Below the pieces are notes generated by a model that ran no database searches, had not been told where the DNA came from, and was given only the letters and a program-made list of their open reading frames with translations. A DNA stretch of 64,000 bases from Marinobacter sp. S6332 (lineage in GTDB: Bacteria > Pseudomonadota > Gammaproteobacteria > Pseudomonadales > Oleiphilaceae), in NCBI RefSeq assembly GCF_023016045.1, contig NZ_JALKAP010000008.1, positions 116,797-180,796 of the forward strand, written 5' to 3'. The position numbers and the translations under genes were made by a program. Below are positions 45,240-54,200 of this stretch, in pieces (position 1 is the stretch's first letter; every line of letters begins with the position of its first letter).

Positions 45240-45902
45240 ATGACATCATCTTTACGTCTTCGTTACCAAACAATTGAGTTCGGCAATGTGGACATTCACG
45301 TTTGCACATTGCGTGATAACCAGCAATTCGATGACCCAAACGACATCGCCCTAAAGTTGGGTATTTCCTCGGCCACCTGGCCATTGTTCGGGATTATCTG
45401 GCCATCAAGCCTTGTGCTTGCCCACCACATTTTGAACCATCACACAGAGGGCAAGAGAGTTCTGGAAATTGGCTGTGGAATGGCACTGTCCAGCTTGTTG
45501 CTGAACCAGCGTAACGATGACATTACGGCGACCGACTATCACCCTGAAGTGGGTGTTTTTCTGGAGCGGAATACTCAGCTCAACCATGGGAAAGCCATAG
45601 GTTACCAACGGGTTGACTGGGCAGATCAAGCCAGTGATTTGGGTTTGTTCGATATCATCATCGGTAGTGACGTTCTATACGAAGACGAGCATGTAAACTT
45701 GTTAGCTGACTTTATTGACCGGCATTCCAACCCCAACTGTGAAGTGATTCTGGTTGATCCCGGAAGAGGGCGGAAGAACAAATTTTGCAGGCGGATGGAA
45801 ACGCACGGGTATAGCTTTTCACAAGAAAAGCCCGAGCATACCGACTATCTGGAAAAGCCTTTTAAGGGGCACATACTCAGGTTTTGGCGGGGTGATGCAT
45901 GA
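45240..45902 (+). CDS. SAM-dependent methyltransferase (Methyltransf_16-like)
   Basis: A 220-residue class I methyltransferase. VLEIGCGMALSSLLL is the SAM-binding motif I, and IIGSDVLYEDEH the post-motif resembling the protein-lysine methyltransferase group (METTL21/Methyltransf_16). The N-terminal WPSSLVLAHHIL also fits that group. A protein substrate is therefore plausible but unproven. No obvious Shine-Dalgarno is visible. Confidence 0.85.
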   Translation: MTSSLRLRYQTIEFGNVDIHVCTLRDNQQFDDPNDIALKLGISSATWPLFGIIWPSSLVLAHHILNHHTEGKRVLEIGCGMALSSLLLNQRNDDITATDYHPEVGVFLERNTQLNHGKAIGYQRVDWADQASDLGLFDIIIGSDVLYEDEHVNLLADFIDRHSNPNCEVILVDPGRGRKNKFCRRMETHGYSFSQEKPEHTDYLEKPFKGHILRFWRGDA

Positions 45903-45959
45903 ACCCGTCAGGCTTTGATCAAAGCGGCAGTTCCGCTGCCGCTTCTCGCCTGACAGGTT
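45902..45959. terminator. Nested bidirectional terminator-like structure
   Basis: An outer stem (45902-45913 with 45948-45959, one mismatch) encloses an inner perfect 9-base stem (AAGCGGCAG with CTGCCGCTT, 45922-45930 and 45936-45944). It sits between the methyltransferase and the convergent DUF7282 gene, ending both. Confidence 0.65.
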
Positions 45960-45969
45960 TTAGAAGGTA

Positions 45970-46401
45970 TTACTTGGCGGTGATAGTAGAAATCACCAGC
46001 TTGCCGTCTTTCTTGATTGGACCGTCTGCTTTGGCGCCCAAGGTGTACTCGAAGATGCCCGTTTTCATGCCGCCGTCCTCGGCATGAACCATCAGCATTA
46101 GCATGTCACCAGATTTTACTTCTTCCGTTAGAATTGCCGATACATCCATGTTTTCGCCCTTTTTAAGCGGGGCGTGTCCAACCACGGGGCCGGGCTTCAT
46201 GGTTTTGTTTGTGCGATGCACAACCAGCCAACCGTTGGCTTCAGCAGTGACTTTCTTAGCGGTAACAGTGCCTTCTGAAACAGCTTGATCGTCTGCCCAT
46301 ACTTGGGCTTCTTGGTTCATGCCTGCTTGAGCGATGCCGGTGGTAAGTGCGCCGGATACCAGAGCTGCCATCAGTGCGGTCGTTTTGAGGTGCTTCTTCA
46401 T
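45970..46401 (-). CDS. Secreted DUF7282 domain protein
   Basis: A 143-residue protein with a signal peptide (MKKHLKTTALMAALVSG to GIAQA). The mature part matches the DUF7282 pattern: a strand-rich domain with GWLVVHRTN, PGPVVGHAPLKKGE and LMLMVHAEDGGMKTGIFEY. Such domains are often extracytoplasmic in bacteria and archaea. The ATG at 46401 follows AAGGAG. It lies just downstream of an ECF sigma/anti-sigma pair and has a separate ECF-like promoter, so it is a likely target of that sigma factor. Confidence 0.82.
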   Translation of the reverse strand: MKKHLKTTALMAALVSGALTTGIAQAGMNQEAQVWADDQAVSEGTVTAKKVTAEANGWLVVHRTNKTMKPGPVVGHAPLKKGENMDVSAILTEEVKSGDMLMLMVHAEDGGMKTGIFEYTLGAKADGPIKKDGKLVISTITAK

Positions 46402-46467
46402 GGTGTACTCCTTGCTGTTGGTTGTGCTCATCCGATTGGATATGTTTTTGGATGTGCTACAAACAGC

Positions 46468-46493
46468 TACGGGCACGCAACGGAAGAGTTTCA
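46468..46493 (-). promoter_or_regulatory. ECF-sigma-like promoter of the DUF7282 gene
   Basis: On the minus strand, TGAAAC (46488-46493) and CGTA (46468-46471) are 16 bases apart. The AAC -35 and CGT -10 elements are widely used by ECF sigma factors, including the TGAAAC-N16-CGTA form of Bacillus SigW. It lies 67-92 bases upstream of the start codon, between the anti-sigma and DUF7282 genes. Confidence 0.5.
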
Positions 46494-46510
46494 GAAAATA
46501 GGACTTATTT

Positions 46511-47245
46511 TCAAATTCCGCGGCTTTCGCCATCTCCAGCGGGGTACAGGTATCCGTGAATGGCCGGGCCGGTGGGCTGTCCGGTGGGCGATCCGCCGGG
46601 CGGCTCCACGCTGATACCGAAGGTGGCTTCGCGCAGTAAGGCCGGGTCGTATTGCTTCAGAGCACCTTTGTCCAACTGCATCTGGTCACCTAGTACGCCC
46701 ACAGAGCGCGGATTAGGGCCCAGCTCGTCAGCTTTGATCCACAACTGGTAAGACTTGCCCGGTTGTTGTTCTGCGGTTACCGGTCGAATGTTCAGCTGGC
46801 GGTTTTGCAGATCGACCGTGAGCAGAAAGGCAGGCTGTTGGTCGTCGTGCTGGAATACGGCAACAAAGGATTCCGGCGAACTTTCGGGCTTTAGTGCAAG
46901 CACGGCCACCAAAACCAATGCAGCGGCAGAGCTCAGGGCGGTACTCCAGCGCCAACGGTTCACCTGACGCCGCAGCCTAGTTACTGAGGTGGTACTGCCT
47001 GGCTGGATAGACTGAGCGGCTTGTTGATCAAGAATGCTCTCAATTCTGGCGAACAACTCAGGGCTTGGCTTTACCGGTGCTACCTCGCCCGTCATTGCGA
47101 TCAGGCGCTCTTCCCATTGCTGAATTCGCGCATCCAGCGCCGGGTCAAGCTGACGCCGGGCATTGAGTGCCTTGCGTTCGTTTGCCGGTAAGGTGCCCAG
47201 CACGAACTCTGCAATCTGCATGTCTTCGTTGTCATGTTCGCTCAT
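46511..47245 (-). CDS. Anti-sigma factor, RskA family
   Basis: A 244-residue anti-sigma factor. Residues 1-60 form the sigma-binding region (MQIAEFVLGTLPANERKAL), one transmembrane helix lies near residues 98-114 (TALSSAAALVLVAVLAL), and the C-terminal periplasmic part has the RskA pattern (KSYQLWIKADELGPNPRSVGVL, FGISVEPPGGSPTG). It would hold the ECF sigma factor at the membrane until a signal triggers release. The ATG overlaps the sigma factor's stop (ATGA). Confidence 0.92.
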   Translation of the reverse strand: MSEHDNEDMQIAEFVLGTLPANERKALNARRQLDPALDARIQQWEERLIAMTGEVAPVKPSPELFARIESILDQQAAQSIQPGSTTSVTRLRRQVNRWRWSTALSSAAALVLVAVLALKPESSPESFVAVFQHDDQQPAFLLTVDLQNRQLNIRPVTAEQQPGKSYQLWIKADELGPNPRSVGVLGDQMQLDKGALKQYDPALLREATFGISVEPPGGSPTGQPTGPAIHGYLYPAGDGESRGI

Positions 47246-47850
47246 GATTCCAGACACCCCTTGATATCCTGCAGTGCGCGGCGAAGCCATGTTTTCATGG
47301 TGTTCACCGGTTGCTCGTACTGGTTTGCCAGTTCCTCTCTGGACCAGCCGCCTAAATAGGCCAAGCGCACTATATCCTGACGTTCCTTTGCCAACTCATC
47401 TATGCAGCGGTTTAATTTGCTTACTTCCTGTTGATCTTCCATCTGGTCCTGTGCTGTGGGTTGCCGGGAAACTCTCTCGTCCATGGCATCGTCGGTGCTG
47501 GTTCGGCCAGCAGGGTGCTTTCGCAGCTCATCAATGGCTTTGTTACGGGCAATGGACACCAGCCAAGTAATCGGTGAGGCCTTGCCTGAATCGAACTGAC
47601 CTGCACGCTGCCAAACTTTAAGGTACGCCTCCTGAATGACATCATCTGCCCAGGAGCGCTCTTTTAAAATACGCAGCACCACCCCCAAAAGTTTCGGCGC
47701 CGTTGCTGTATAAAGTTTTGCGAAGGCTGCTCGATCTTGCATTGCTACGCTGCCAATCAGAGCGCTTATGTCGTTAGCGGTGGCGGCTTGGGGCACAGAG
47801 CTGTCGGTTGAGCGGGATTCTGCCGTTGGTGTTGGGTAATCAGAAGGCAT
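47242..47850 (-). CDS. ECF-family RNA polymerase sigma factor (SigK-like)
   Basis: A 202-residue ECF sigma factor with region 2 (DRAAFAKLYTATAPKLLGVVLRIL, ADDVIQEAYLKVWQRAGQFD) and region 4 (IVRLAYLGGWSREELANQ, MKTWLRRALQDIKGCL). It resembles the SigK/RskA-linked ECF group. The start at 47850 (MPSDYPTPTAES) is a guess, because the ribosome site is weak and the first 20 residues are low-complexity. The downstream anti-sigma gene overlaps it by four bases. Confidence 0.92.
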   Translation of the reverse strand: MPSDYPTPTAESRSTDSSVPQAATANDISALIGSVAMQDRAAFAKLYTATAPKLLGVVLRILKERSWADDVIQEAYLKVWQRAGQFDSGKASPITWLVSIARNKAIDELRKHPAGRTSTDDAMDERVSRQPTAQDQMEDQQEVSKLNRCIDELAKERQDIVRLAYLGGWSREELANQYEQPVNTMKTWLRRALQDIKGCLES

Positions 47851-48000
47851 AGATAAGCAGACCGGCACAGGGTGGAATAAGCAGTGTAGGGGAAAAACCT
47901 GAAAAAAGCCTAAAGATCTTGTACGGTCTATCGACGTCAAATGCGGCTGTAATCTCCCCACTAACTAGTCGCGTTTTAAGCATTTTATCTGTTAAAGGTA

Positions 48001-48372
48001 TTAAGCTTTCTTATCAAGCGCCTCCTTGAGTCCAGCAAACGGGTTGTGCGTGGCAGCTTCCCGCCGCTTCTCCGAGCTACCCCCGTAGCGCACGAAATCC
48101 TCAAACTTACTGTGCTCTTCATCGTGGCAGTACACGCAGAGTAATTCCCAGTTACTGCCATCGGGTGGATTGTTGTCGTGGTCATGATCAACATGATGCA
48201 CGGTAAGTTCGCGTAGATTAATGCGGGTAAACTCCCGGGCACAGCGCCCGCACACCCAGGGGTATATTTTTAGCGCGCGTTCACGGTAACCACCTTCGCG
48301 CTTCGCGATATAATCACGCTGTTCAGCCAGTAGCTTGTCTACCTTGCTCGTGCCGCCGGTACTTTGGCTCAT
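48001..48372 (-). CDS. yajD: HNH nuclease family protein YajD
   Basis: A 123-residue HNH-type protein that matches YajD. The zinc-binding cysteine pairs (CGRC and CVYC) and LTVHHVDHDHDNNPPDGSN form the HNH fold. Its cellular role is not established and no toxin or phage context is present. It stands alone, 45 bases downstream of nothing coding. Confidence 0.92.
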   Translation of the reverse strand: MSQSTGGTSKVDKLLAEQRDYIAKREGGYRERALKIYPWVCGRCAREFTRINLRELTVHHVDHDHDNNPPDGSNWELLCVYCHDEEHSKFEDFVRYGGSSEKRREAATHNPFAGLKEALDKKA

Positions 48373-48417
48373 GATTGCTCTCCTCGAATGCAGTGCGGCT
48401 GCAGCCCCAATGCTAGC

Positions 48418-48720
48418 TTATGATCCCTGTTTACACTGCGAGATAGCGAAATCCTGAGCTTTTTCTGGCTCCATGCGCATCATGTAGGCCAAGGTTACAT
48501 AAGCACGTATTTTTTTGTTGGACAAGCCCGACCCCGGTTGATCATATTTTTCTAGGAGGGCGTCTGTAGCGGTTTCCTTATCTTCTCCGGAAAGCCTCAT
48601 TGTGGAGGCTTGCGCAGTTACCTCACCGAGCTTCTCGCAAAGCTCATCATTGGTCATGTCGGCAGAAAACGCTGGGAAAGAGAGCAAAATAAGGCTGGCA
48701 AAAGATCCCAAATATCGCAT
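48418..48720 (-). CDS. Small secreted protein of unknown function
   Basis: A 100-residue protein with a signal peptide (MRYLGSFASLILLSFPAFSA). The mature part is helical and charged with two cysteines (LCEKLGEV, ISQCKQGS). I do not recognise the family. The start at 48720 follows AGAGGA; a longer frame begins five codons upstream. Confidence 0.65.
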   Translation of the reverse strand: MRYLGSFASLILLSFPAFSADMTNDELCEKLGEVTAQASTMRLSGEDKETATDALLEKYDQPGSGLSNKKIRAYVTLAYMMRMEPEKAQDFAISQCKQGS

Positions 48721-48859
48721 AGGTATTCCTCTCAAAGCCTGAGTTTAGGAAGCTGGATCCCAACCTACATAATAGTCCAAAAGCAACCGCGCACGTTTTT
48801 TTATTGTTTGACCTGGCCCTGTGCGCGATCAGGCGCGGCGCAATTACTGACAATGCGTA

Positions 48860-50398
48860 TTAAGGCTCTATGAACCCTGAATACTTCACCCCTGAAAGCA
48901 GTGCCATCTCCCGGTGCCAAGTTGCCAAATCGTCACTGTTGAATGAACTCAACGAATCGTGACCACAGGCTCTAGCCATCACTTGCATCAACTCCACAGA
49001 GGCTTCAAAAAAATTCCTGAGCTGGCTGGCGGATTTCTCAACGTTCAAACGCTGTCGAAGATCTGCTTTTTGTGTGGCTATACCGGCAGGGCAGTTGTTT
49101 GTGTTGCACATGCGTGCAGCAACACAGCCAATTGATTGCATGGCGCTGTTTGCTATTGCAATGCCATCGGCACCCAAAGCCAGAGCCTTCACAAAATCTA
49201 TAGGTGTACGTAAGCCACCGGTAATAATCAGGGTCACCTCGCCACCCACGCCTTGCTCATCCAGATACCGACGTGCCCGTGCCAGTGCAGGTATGGTTGG
49301 CACGCTGATGTGATCACGGAACATTTCCGGCGCCGCACCAGTGCCCCCGCCACGACCGTCCAATATGATGTAATCAGCGCTGGCATCCAGAGCAAACTGA
49401 ATGTCCTTTTCAATATGGTTGGCGCTGAGTTTAAAGCCAATGGGAATGCCGCCCGTTACCTCACGCACGCGATCGGCAAACTTCTTGAAGTCTGCAGCCG
49501 TGTGCAAGTGGACAAATGTGGGTGGAGATACCGCAGGTTCGCCTTCTGGAATACCGCGAACTTGTGAAATTTTACCGACATTTTTATTACCTGGCAGATG
49601 GCCGCCTGTGCCGGTTTTTGCGCCTTGGCCACCTTTGAAGTGAAAAGCCTGAACATCTTTCAGCTTTGCTTCATCGTAACCGAACTGCGCACTCGCCAAT
49701 TCGTAAAAATAGCGGGAGTTAGCGGCCTGTTCCTCTGGCAGCATTCCGCCTTCTCCGGAGCAAATGCCCGTGCCTGCAAGTTCGGCACCTTTCGCCAAAG
49801 CCAGCTTGGCTTCTTCAGACAGGGCTCCGAAACTCATGTCGGAAACAAACAGGGGAATCTTGAGCTTCAGCGGCTTTCTGGCTCTGGGCCCGATAACCAG
49901 CTTGGTACTAACGGGAACATCTTCAAGCAGAGGCTGTGTAGCCATTTGCGCCGTCATCACCTGGATGTCATCCCAGTGCGGCAGCAAATGACGGGGAACC
50001 CCCATGGAGGTCATAGGACCATGGTGCCCAATCTTTGATAAGCCATCTCTGGCCAGCTGATGTATGAACTCGACCGTAGGTTCCTCAACAGTGGCACTTG
50101 CCACGGGAATCTCACTTGCCCCCGCTTTGATGCCTGGCCCTTCTTTGCCAATGGCACTGGCATCAAACTGCTTATGAGTACCATCGCAAAAGGGCAAATT
50201 TGCCGAATGTTTGCACTGGCACAGATAGGCATCGCCGGGTTTTTCAGCCGTGAAGGGTTTTGGTTTGAACTCAGTTCCCACGTGGGAACCGTCGCAAAAC
50301 GGCTGCTTTTTGGAACGACCACAGGCGCAAAAGTAATATTCCTGACCCTCAGTGAGGTCTACTTTTACAGGCCTGTTGTTCGCTACGATCGGGTTCAT
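48860..50398 (-). CDS. Two CDGSH iron-sulfur domains fused to a glutamate-synthase-like FMN domain
   Basis: A 512-residue fusion. Two CDGSH-type domains come first: ligands Cys24, Cys26, Cys35 and His39, then Cys60, Cys62, Cys71 and His75, each probably binding a [2Fe-2S] cluster. From about residue 110 the protein is a glutamate synthase central/FMN domain (SDMSFGALSEEAKLALAKGAE, KPGALSIG-like GGQGAKTGTGGHLPG) with a GltB-type cysteine cluster (CVAARMCNTNNCPAG). It lacks the amidotransferase domain, so it probably carries electrons between the clusters and FMN with another nitrogen donor or a different substrate. Confidence 0.88.
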   Translation of the reverse strand: MNPIVANNRPVKVDLTEGQEYYFCACGRSKKQPFCDGSHVGTEFKPKPFTAEKPGDAYLCQCKHSANLPFCDGTHKQFDASAIGKEGPGIKAGASEIPVASATVEEPTVEFIHQLARDGLSKIGHHGPMTSMGVPRHLLPHWDDIQVMTAQMATQPLLEDVPVSTKLVIGPRARKPLKLKIPLFVSDMSFGALSEEAKLALAKGAELAGTGICSGEGGMLPEEQAANSRYFYELASAQFGYDEAKLKDVQAFHFKGGQGAKTGTGGHLPGNKNVGKISQVRGIPEGEPAVSPPTFVHLHTAADFKKFADRVREVTGGIPIGFKLSANHIEKDIQFALDASADYIILDGRGGGTGAAPEMFRDHISVPTIPALARARRYLDEQGVGGEVTLIITGGLRTPIDFVKALALGADGIAIANSAMQSIGCVAARMCNTNNCPAGIATQKADLRQRLNVEKSASQLRNFFEASVELMQVMARACGHDSLSSFNSDDLATWHREMALLSGVKYSGFIEP

Positions 50399-50419
50399 TA
50401 CTTATCTCCAGAGTTCAGC

Positions 50420-51673
50420 TTATATGCCCATGCAGTTGGCGTAGTAGGTTGTAGTGGCCGGCCAGTCTGAAAAAATACCGATTACACCTACTTCCTTAGC
50501 CAACACATCAATCACTGTGAACATGTCACCGTCGTTGTTGATGGCATCGGTTACGCTCTGATAGTACCAGCCGCCGCCAGAATTCAGTGGGCCGCTGCGC
50601 TCAAGTGACCAGCCAATCAGGTCAAGGCCTGCGGCCTTAGCGTTGAGAGCGTACTCAGACGGCACAATTTCGTTGTTGCTGTTTAGGGTCAGCATTTTCC
50701 AGATTGCAGGGGCCAGTACAGGAACCCCTTGCTGAACGAGTTTCTCCATGTATTCCAGAGATACGTTTTCAGGAGAGTGATCGTCTTCATCAAGAAAGAC
50801 AGCTTGTTTGCCAAATTCAGGCGTTTCATTTACCCAGAAAATCACGTCTTCCAGTAGAAATGACTGCGGCCAAACTTCGGAAGGGTTAACGCCCGCCTGA
50901 CGGTATTCATTGATCATCTGGCGCGCATAATCCTGCTGCGTGTAGTTGCCTTCAAAAGGCATATCAACCACCGGGGTTTTCAGTTCCGGGGTAAATTGAA
51001 CGCCCAACTCTTTAAGTAGCTCTATGCTTTCGCGATGGCTTAGCAGGGTGCCGTTTGTTGAATATAAATCGGTTCGCCAATCCGCAGTGCCGCCCAGATA
51101 GTCCTCTGGGGTCGTTGCCTCCGGGTTAAACGCATCCATCTTTCCCTTGAGCGATTTGAACTCGGCCAGCGTAATGTCGCTTGTGCGGCATTCGGCTTCG
51201 GCCTTTTGGCCGGTGACTGGGTTTGCGGGAGTGAAAGGCTTTGTGCACTTGGCGTTCAATTCCGGCACAGCCACAATGTTGGTGGTGGTGTGCAGGTCAT
51301 TCTGGGCGTGGCGGCACACTAGCTGCTTGTCCTTGGTAAAGGCTACGTCGCACTCTACAACTCCTGCGCCCATTCTGGCGGCAGCGATGTAAGATTCGCG
51401 GGTGTGCTCAGGAAACTGCATGGGTGCGCCCCGGTGACCGATGGAGAAGGTCGACGACGTTACCGGCTTGGATTCGCACGCTTGCAAGGACTGCTTAAGC
51501 GAGCCTTCATCCATATCGTTAATCAGGAAATAAGGCCGTGGCCCAAGCTGAACCAGCGTTTGGCCATCCGTAGGGCTGGCTTCGGGAGCGCTTGTGTCGT
51601 AGTGCATACTGCTGCAGCCAGACAAAGCCGCAAGAGAGCCAATAAGCAGAGGAAGGTAAAAAGTGCGTTTCAT
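50420..51673 (-). CDS. Glycerophosphodiester phosphodiesterase lipoprotein
   Basis: A 417-residue GDPD of the GlpQ type. The lipobox LAALSGC puts it at the periplasmic face of a membrane. The catalytic start [13 protein letters not shown] and [18 protein letters not shown] carry the metal ligands and catalytic histidines; FTPELKTP is the later conserved Glu strand. It splits glycerophosphodiesters into glycerol 3-phosphate and alcohol. The start at 51673 follows AAGGA. It is the last gene of the phnD-phnC-phnE-phnE-HAD-DeoR unit, which fits scavenging of phosphoesters. Confidence 0.92.
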   Translation of the reverse strand: MKRTFYLPLLIGSLAALSGCSSMHYDTSAPEASPTDGQTLVQLGPRPYFLINDMDEGSLKQSLQACESKPVTSSTFSIGHRGAPMQFPEHTRESYIAAARMGAGVVECDVAFTKDKQLVCRHAQNDLHTTTNIVAVPELNAKCTKPFTPANPVTGQKAEAECRTSDITLAEFKSLKGKMDAFNPEATTPEDYLGGTADWRTDLYSTNGTLLSHRESIELLKELGVQFTPELKTPVVDMPFEGNYTQQDYARQMINEYRQAGVNPSEVWPQSFLLEDVIFWVNETPEFGKQAVFLDEDDHSPENVSLEYMEKLVQQGVPVLAPAIWKMLTLNSNNEIVPSEYALNAKAAGLDLIGWSLERSGPLNSGGGWYYQSVTDAINNDGDMFTVIDVLAKEVGVIGIFSDWPATTTYYANCMGI

Positions 51674-51744
51674 GACAGAATCCTTCTGTATTTTTGTTTG
51701 GGTTTTAGTTCCGAGCTGAACATTTGCAGCCATCTTTTCATTGA

Positions 51745-52530
51745 TCAACTAATCACAAACTGTGCTTCGTCGCACTCAATGATGGCTATAGAACTGGGCA
51801 GGTTTGCCCGTTGTTTCCGGGGTACGGAATCGGTATAGAAACGGTCAACATACTTGAACGTTGCGACCTTACATTGTGAGTTCAGAGCCCATTTCCTGTG
51901 ATCTGCCACAAGCATACGGGTTCTAGTATTGGCGATAATTGCACGGCTAGCTTCCGCTTCACGGATTTCGTGATCCATCACGCCCTGCTCCAAATCCATA
52001 CTTCCAGCACTGAAAATACCAAAATCGGTCGTGAAGGAACTGAAGAAGCTGGTGACCTCAGGGCCAACCACATCGTGATGGTTGTGCCGATACATGCCAC
52101 CAGACACGATAACCTCGATACCCGGGTTACCCGATAGAGCCGCCGCTACGCTGAGGTTGTTGGTCAGTATTCGAAGGGATTGGTGATGAATCAACGCTTT
52201 CGCGACCTGCTCAACCGTAGTGCCAACCCCTAGGCTAACGGTAGCGCCTTCTGGAATATCGGCTGCAACGCGTCTGGCCATTTTCTGTTTGGCTATGTGA
52301 TGGGCAGACTGCTCATCATGCAGGTAAGCCAAATTGGCAGCTGGTTTTGCTGGGGGCAGGCTGACACCGCCATAACGGCGCCGTAACAAACCCAGTTCGC
52401 ACATTTTGTTGATGTCGCGACGAATGGTTTGCGTGGTAACGCCAAAGCGCTGGGCAATGTCTTCAACTTCGACATGCTCTTGTTCATGCACCCATTCTAG
52501 GATGCAGCGCTGGCGTTCTTTGGCACTCAT
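51745..52530 (-). CDS. DeoR/GlpR-family transcriptional repressor
   Basis: A 261-residue DeoR-family regulator. The N-terminal helix-turn-helix is [19 protein letters not shown]; the C-terminal sugar-phosphate sensor has [41 protein letters not shown] and the closing MLVADHRKW. DeoR proteins generally sense a phosphorylated sugar or glycerol 3-phosphate. It lies inside the phn-type operon, whose first gene has a perfect 16-base palindrome upstream as the likely operator, so it probably autoregulates. The start at 52530 is the family start; no strong ribosome site is seen. Confidence 0.92.
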   Translation of the reverse strand: MSAKERQRCILEWVHEQEHVEVEDIAQRFGVTTQTIRRDINKMCELGLLRRRYGGVSLPPAKPAANLAYLHDEQSAHHIAKQKMARRVAADIPEGATVSLGVGTTVEQVAKALIHHQSLRILTNNLSVAAALSGNPGIEVIVSGGMYRHNHHDVVGPEVTSFFSSFTTDFGIFSAGSMDLEQGVMDHEIREAEASRAIIANTRTRMLVADHRKWALNSQCKVATFKYVDRFYTDSVPRKQRANLPSSIAIIECDEAQFVIS

Positions 52531-52546
52531 AAGAATAGGTGCTCGG

Positions 52547-53320
52547 TTAGGTACGATGTTGCAGCCAAGCCTCTGCCATTTCAGCAAAACCCAGGCCCGA
52601 GGGCTGGCTCGCAATCGCCGCCGGTTGGTGGCTCATACGGGGCAAATGCTTGCGAATGTTGGCCACGCCTACACTCATTGGAAAGCTACGGAACATGCTC
52701 TCGTCATTCGGCGCATCACCGATGAAGATAGAACGTTTTTGCAAAGTCTCGATATCCAGCCCCAACAACTCTTGCCCCACTCGAAGCGACATAGTGGATT
52801 TGTCGAAGTCTCCGAGCCAAATGTTGATATGAATAGAGCTTTGCCGAACACTAAAGCCCTGAGCTACCAAAGGATCGTGAATGGCTGCCACTTGTTCAGG
52901 TGAGAGCGATTCCTGCTGGTTGTAGTCCACCGCAACATCTACAAAGCGGAAAGGTTGGTCTGTGGCCAGCTTGGCCTCGAAGTCCAGATCCAATGCGGCA
53001 ACCGCGCTTAGTATGGCTTGCTGGTCGCGGCGATGTTTTGCTTCGTTTTCCCAGAAGCGCCAGTTAACCGTTTGCGGAGCCGTACGTTCGGCGTAGAAGG
53101 CTCCACCTTCACCAATCACCGCTTTAACCGGCCAGGTACGAATGATCTGGTCACACCATCCTGCGCAGCCACCGGTTACCGGAATGACACTGATACCCGC
53201 CTCGGCCAAACGGCAGATTGCTAGATAGGTCTCCGGCAGCAGCCGGCCACCGGTGGTCAGTGTATCGTCCACATCGGTGAACAAAATGTCGGCGTTACCA
53301 AACTCAATACTGTCTTTCAT
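52547..53320 (-). CDS. HAD-IIB family phosphatase
   Basis: A 257-residue cytoplasmic HAD phosphatase. Motif I is FTDVDDTLT, motif II VTGG, motif III the lysine in GDFDKSTMSL and motif IV IFIGDAPNDESMF; the cap is of type IIB. These enzymes remove phosphate from small sugar or polyol phosphates. Its position in the operon after two phnE-type permeases suggests it releases phosphate from the imported ester. It starts 70 bases after phnE. Confidence 0.9.
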   Translation of the reverse strand: MKDSIEFGNADILFTDVDDTLTTGGRLLPETYLAICRLAEAGISVIPVTGGCAGWCDQIIRTWPVKAVIGEGGAFYAERTAPQTVNWRFWENEAKHRRDQQAILSAVAALDLDFEAKLATDQPFRFVDVAVDYNQQESLSPEQVAAIHDPLVAQGFSVRQSSIHINIWLGDFDKSTMSLRVGQELLGLDIETLQKRSIFIGDAPNDESMFRSFPMSVGVANIRKHLPRMSHQPAAIASQPSGLGFAEMAEAWLQHRT

Positions 53321-53390
53321 AGAGCTCGTTTTCCAATTAACAGCACGAGTGCCTGCCGCGCGAAAAGTTCGGGCGACAGGCGGCTTAGAG

Positions 53391-54200
53391 TCAGATGACC
53401 TTTTTGCGTAACACGCTGGTTAGCGCCTCACCCAAAATGACCAACACAACAATTGCGAGCAGAATGGTTGCCACGGTTTGCCATGCGAACATGTCGATTG
53501 AGCCCTGCAACAGCACCCCGATGCCACCAGCACCCACCAGACCCAATACAGTGGATTCACGGATATTAATGTCCCAGCGCAGAATAATGATGGCAAAAAA
53601 TGCTGGCATTACCTGAGGCACAATCGCATACAAAACCACTTTCATTTTACTGGCGCCGGTCGCTTCCATAGCTTCCACGGGCCGACGGTCGATTTCTTCA
53701 ATCGCCTCACCCATCAGCTTGCCAATGAACCCAACCGAGCGAAACATAACCGCCAAAATACCGGCCAGTACACCCGGGCCAAAAATGGCCACGAATAGCA
53801 GTGCCCAAATAATGGTGTTTACGGAACGGCTGGAAACCAGAATGAATCGACCAATCCACAAGGTGACCTTGTTGGGCGTAGTGTTCTGCGCTGCGATGTA
53901 AGACACCGGCAAAGCGATAAATATGGTCAACATGGTGGACAACGTTGCAATATGGACCGTTTCCAACATGGCGGAGAATATGGCACTCCACTGACTAAAC
54001 TCGGGCGGCCACATGCGTGCGCCCAGACTTTGGATTTGGTTGGGAGCATCCCATACCCAAGGCCAAAAGATGTCGATGTCCCGGACTGCCCATACAACAG
54101 CGATAAGAGTGACCAAGTAGACCACATAACGCGTTAGCTGTTCTTTGCGGTCATAACGAGACCAAACTCGATCAGACAATTTTGCAGCGTGATCTACCAT
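53391..54200 (-). CDS. phnE: Phosphonate-type ABC transporter permease, second
   Basis: A 269-residue permease of the PhnE type with about six transmembrane helices and an EAA-like loop (EIDRRPVEAMEATGASKMKVV), followed by GLVGAGGIGVLLQGSI. The ATG overlaps the end of the upstream phnE (ATGGTAG), with GAGGAAAAAGG as ribosome site. A second phnE copy, divergent in sequence, precedes it; such tandem permeases form heterodimers in this family. Confidence 0.92.
   Translation of the reverse strand: MVDHAAKLSDRVWSRYDRKEQLTRYVVYLVTLIAVVWAVRDIDIFWPWVWDAPNQIQSLGARMWPPEFSQWSAIFSAMLETVHIATLSTMLTIFIALPVSYIAAQNTTPNKVTLWIGRFILVSSRSVNTIIWALLFVAIFGPGVLAGILAVMFRSVGFIGKLMGEAIEEIDRRPVEAMEATGASKMKVVLYAIVPQVMPAFFAIIILRWDINIRESTVLGLVGAGGIGVLLQGSIDMFAWQTVATILLAIVVLVILGEALTSVLRKKVI

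Noticed and set aside
45970..46533. Longer version of the DUF7282 protein starting at 46533
   Set aside because: The upstream codons overlap the anti-sigma gene end and the promoter; AAGGAG and a signal peptide mark 46401 as the start.
47851..48000. Autoregulatory ECF promoter in front of the sigma factor
   Set aside because: A CGTA is present but no AAC-type -35 lies 16-17 bases upstream.
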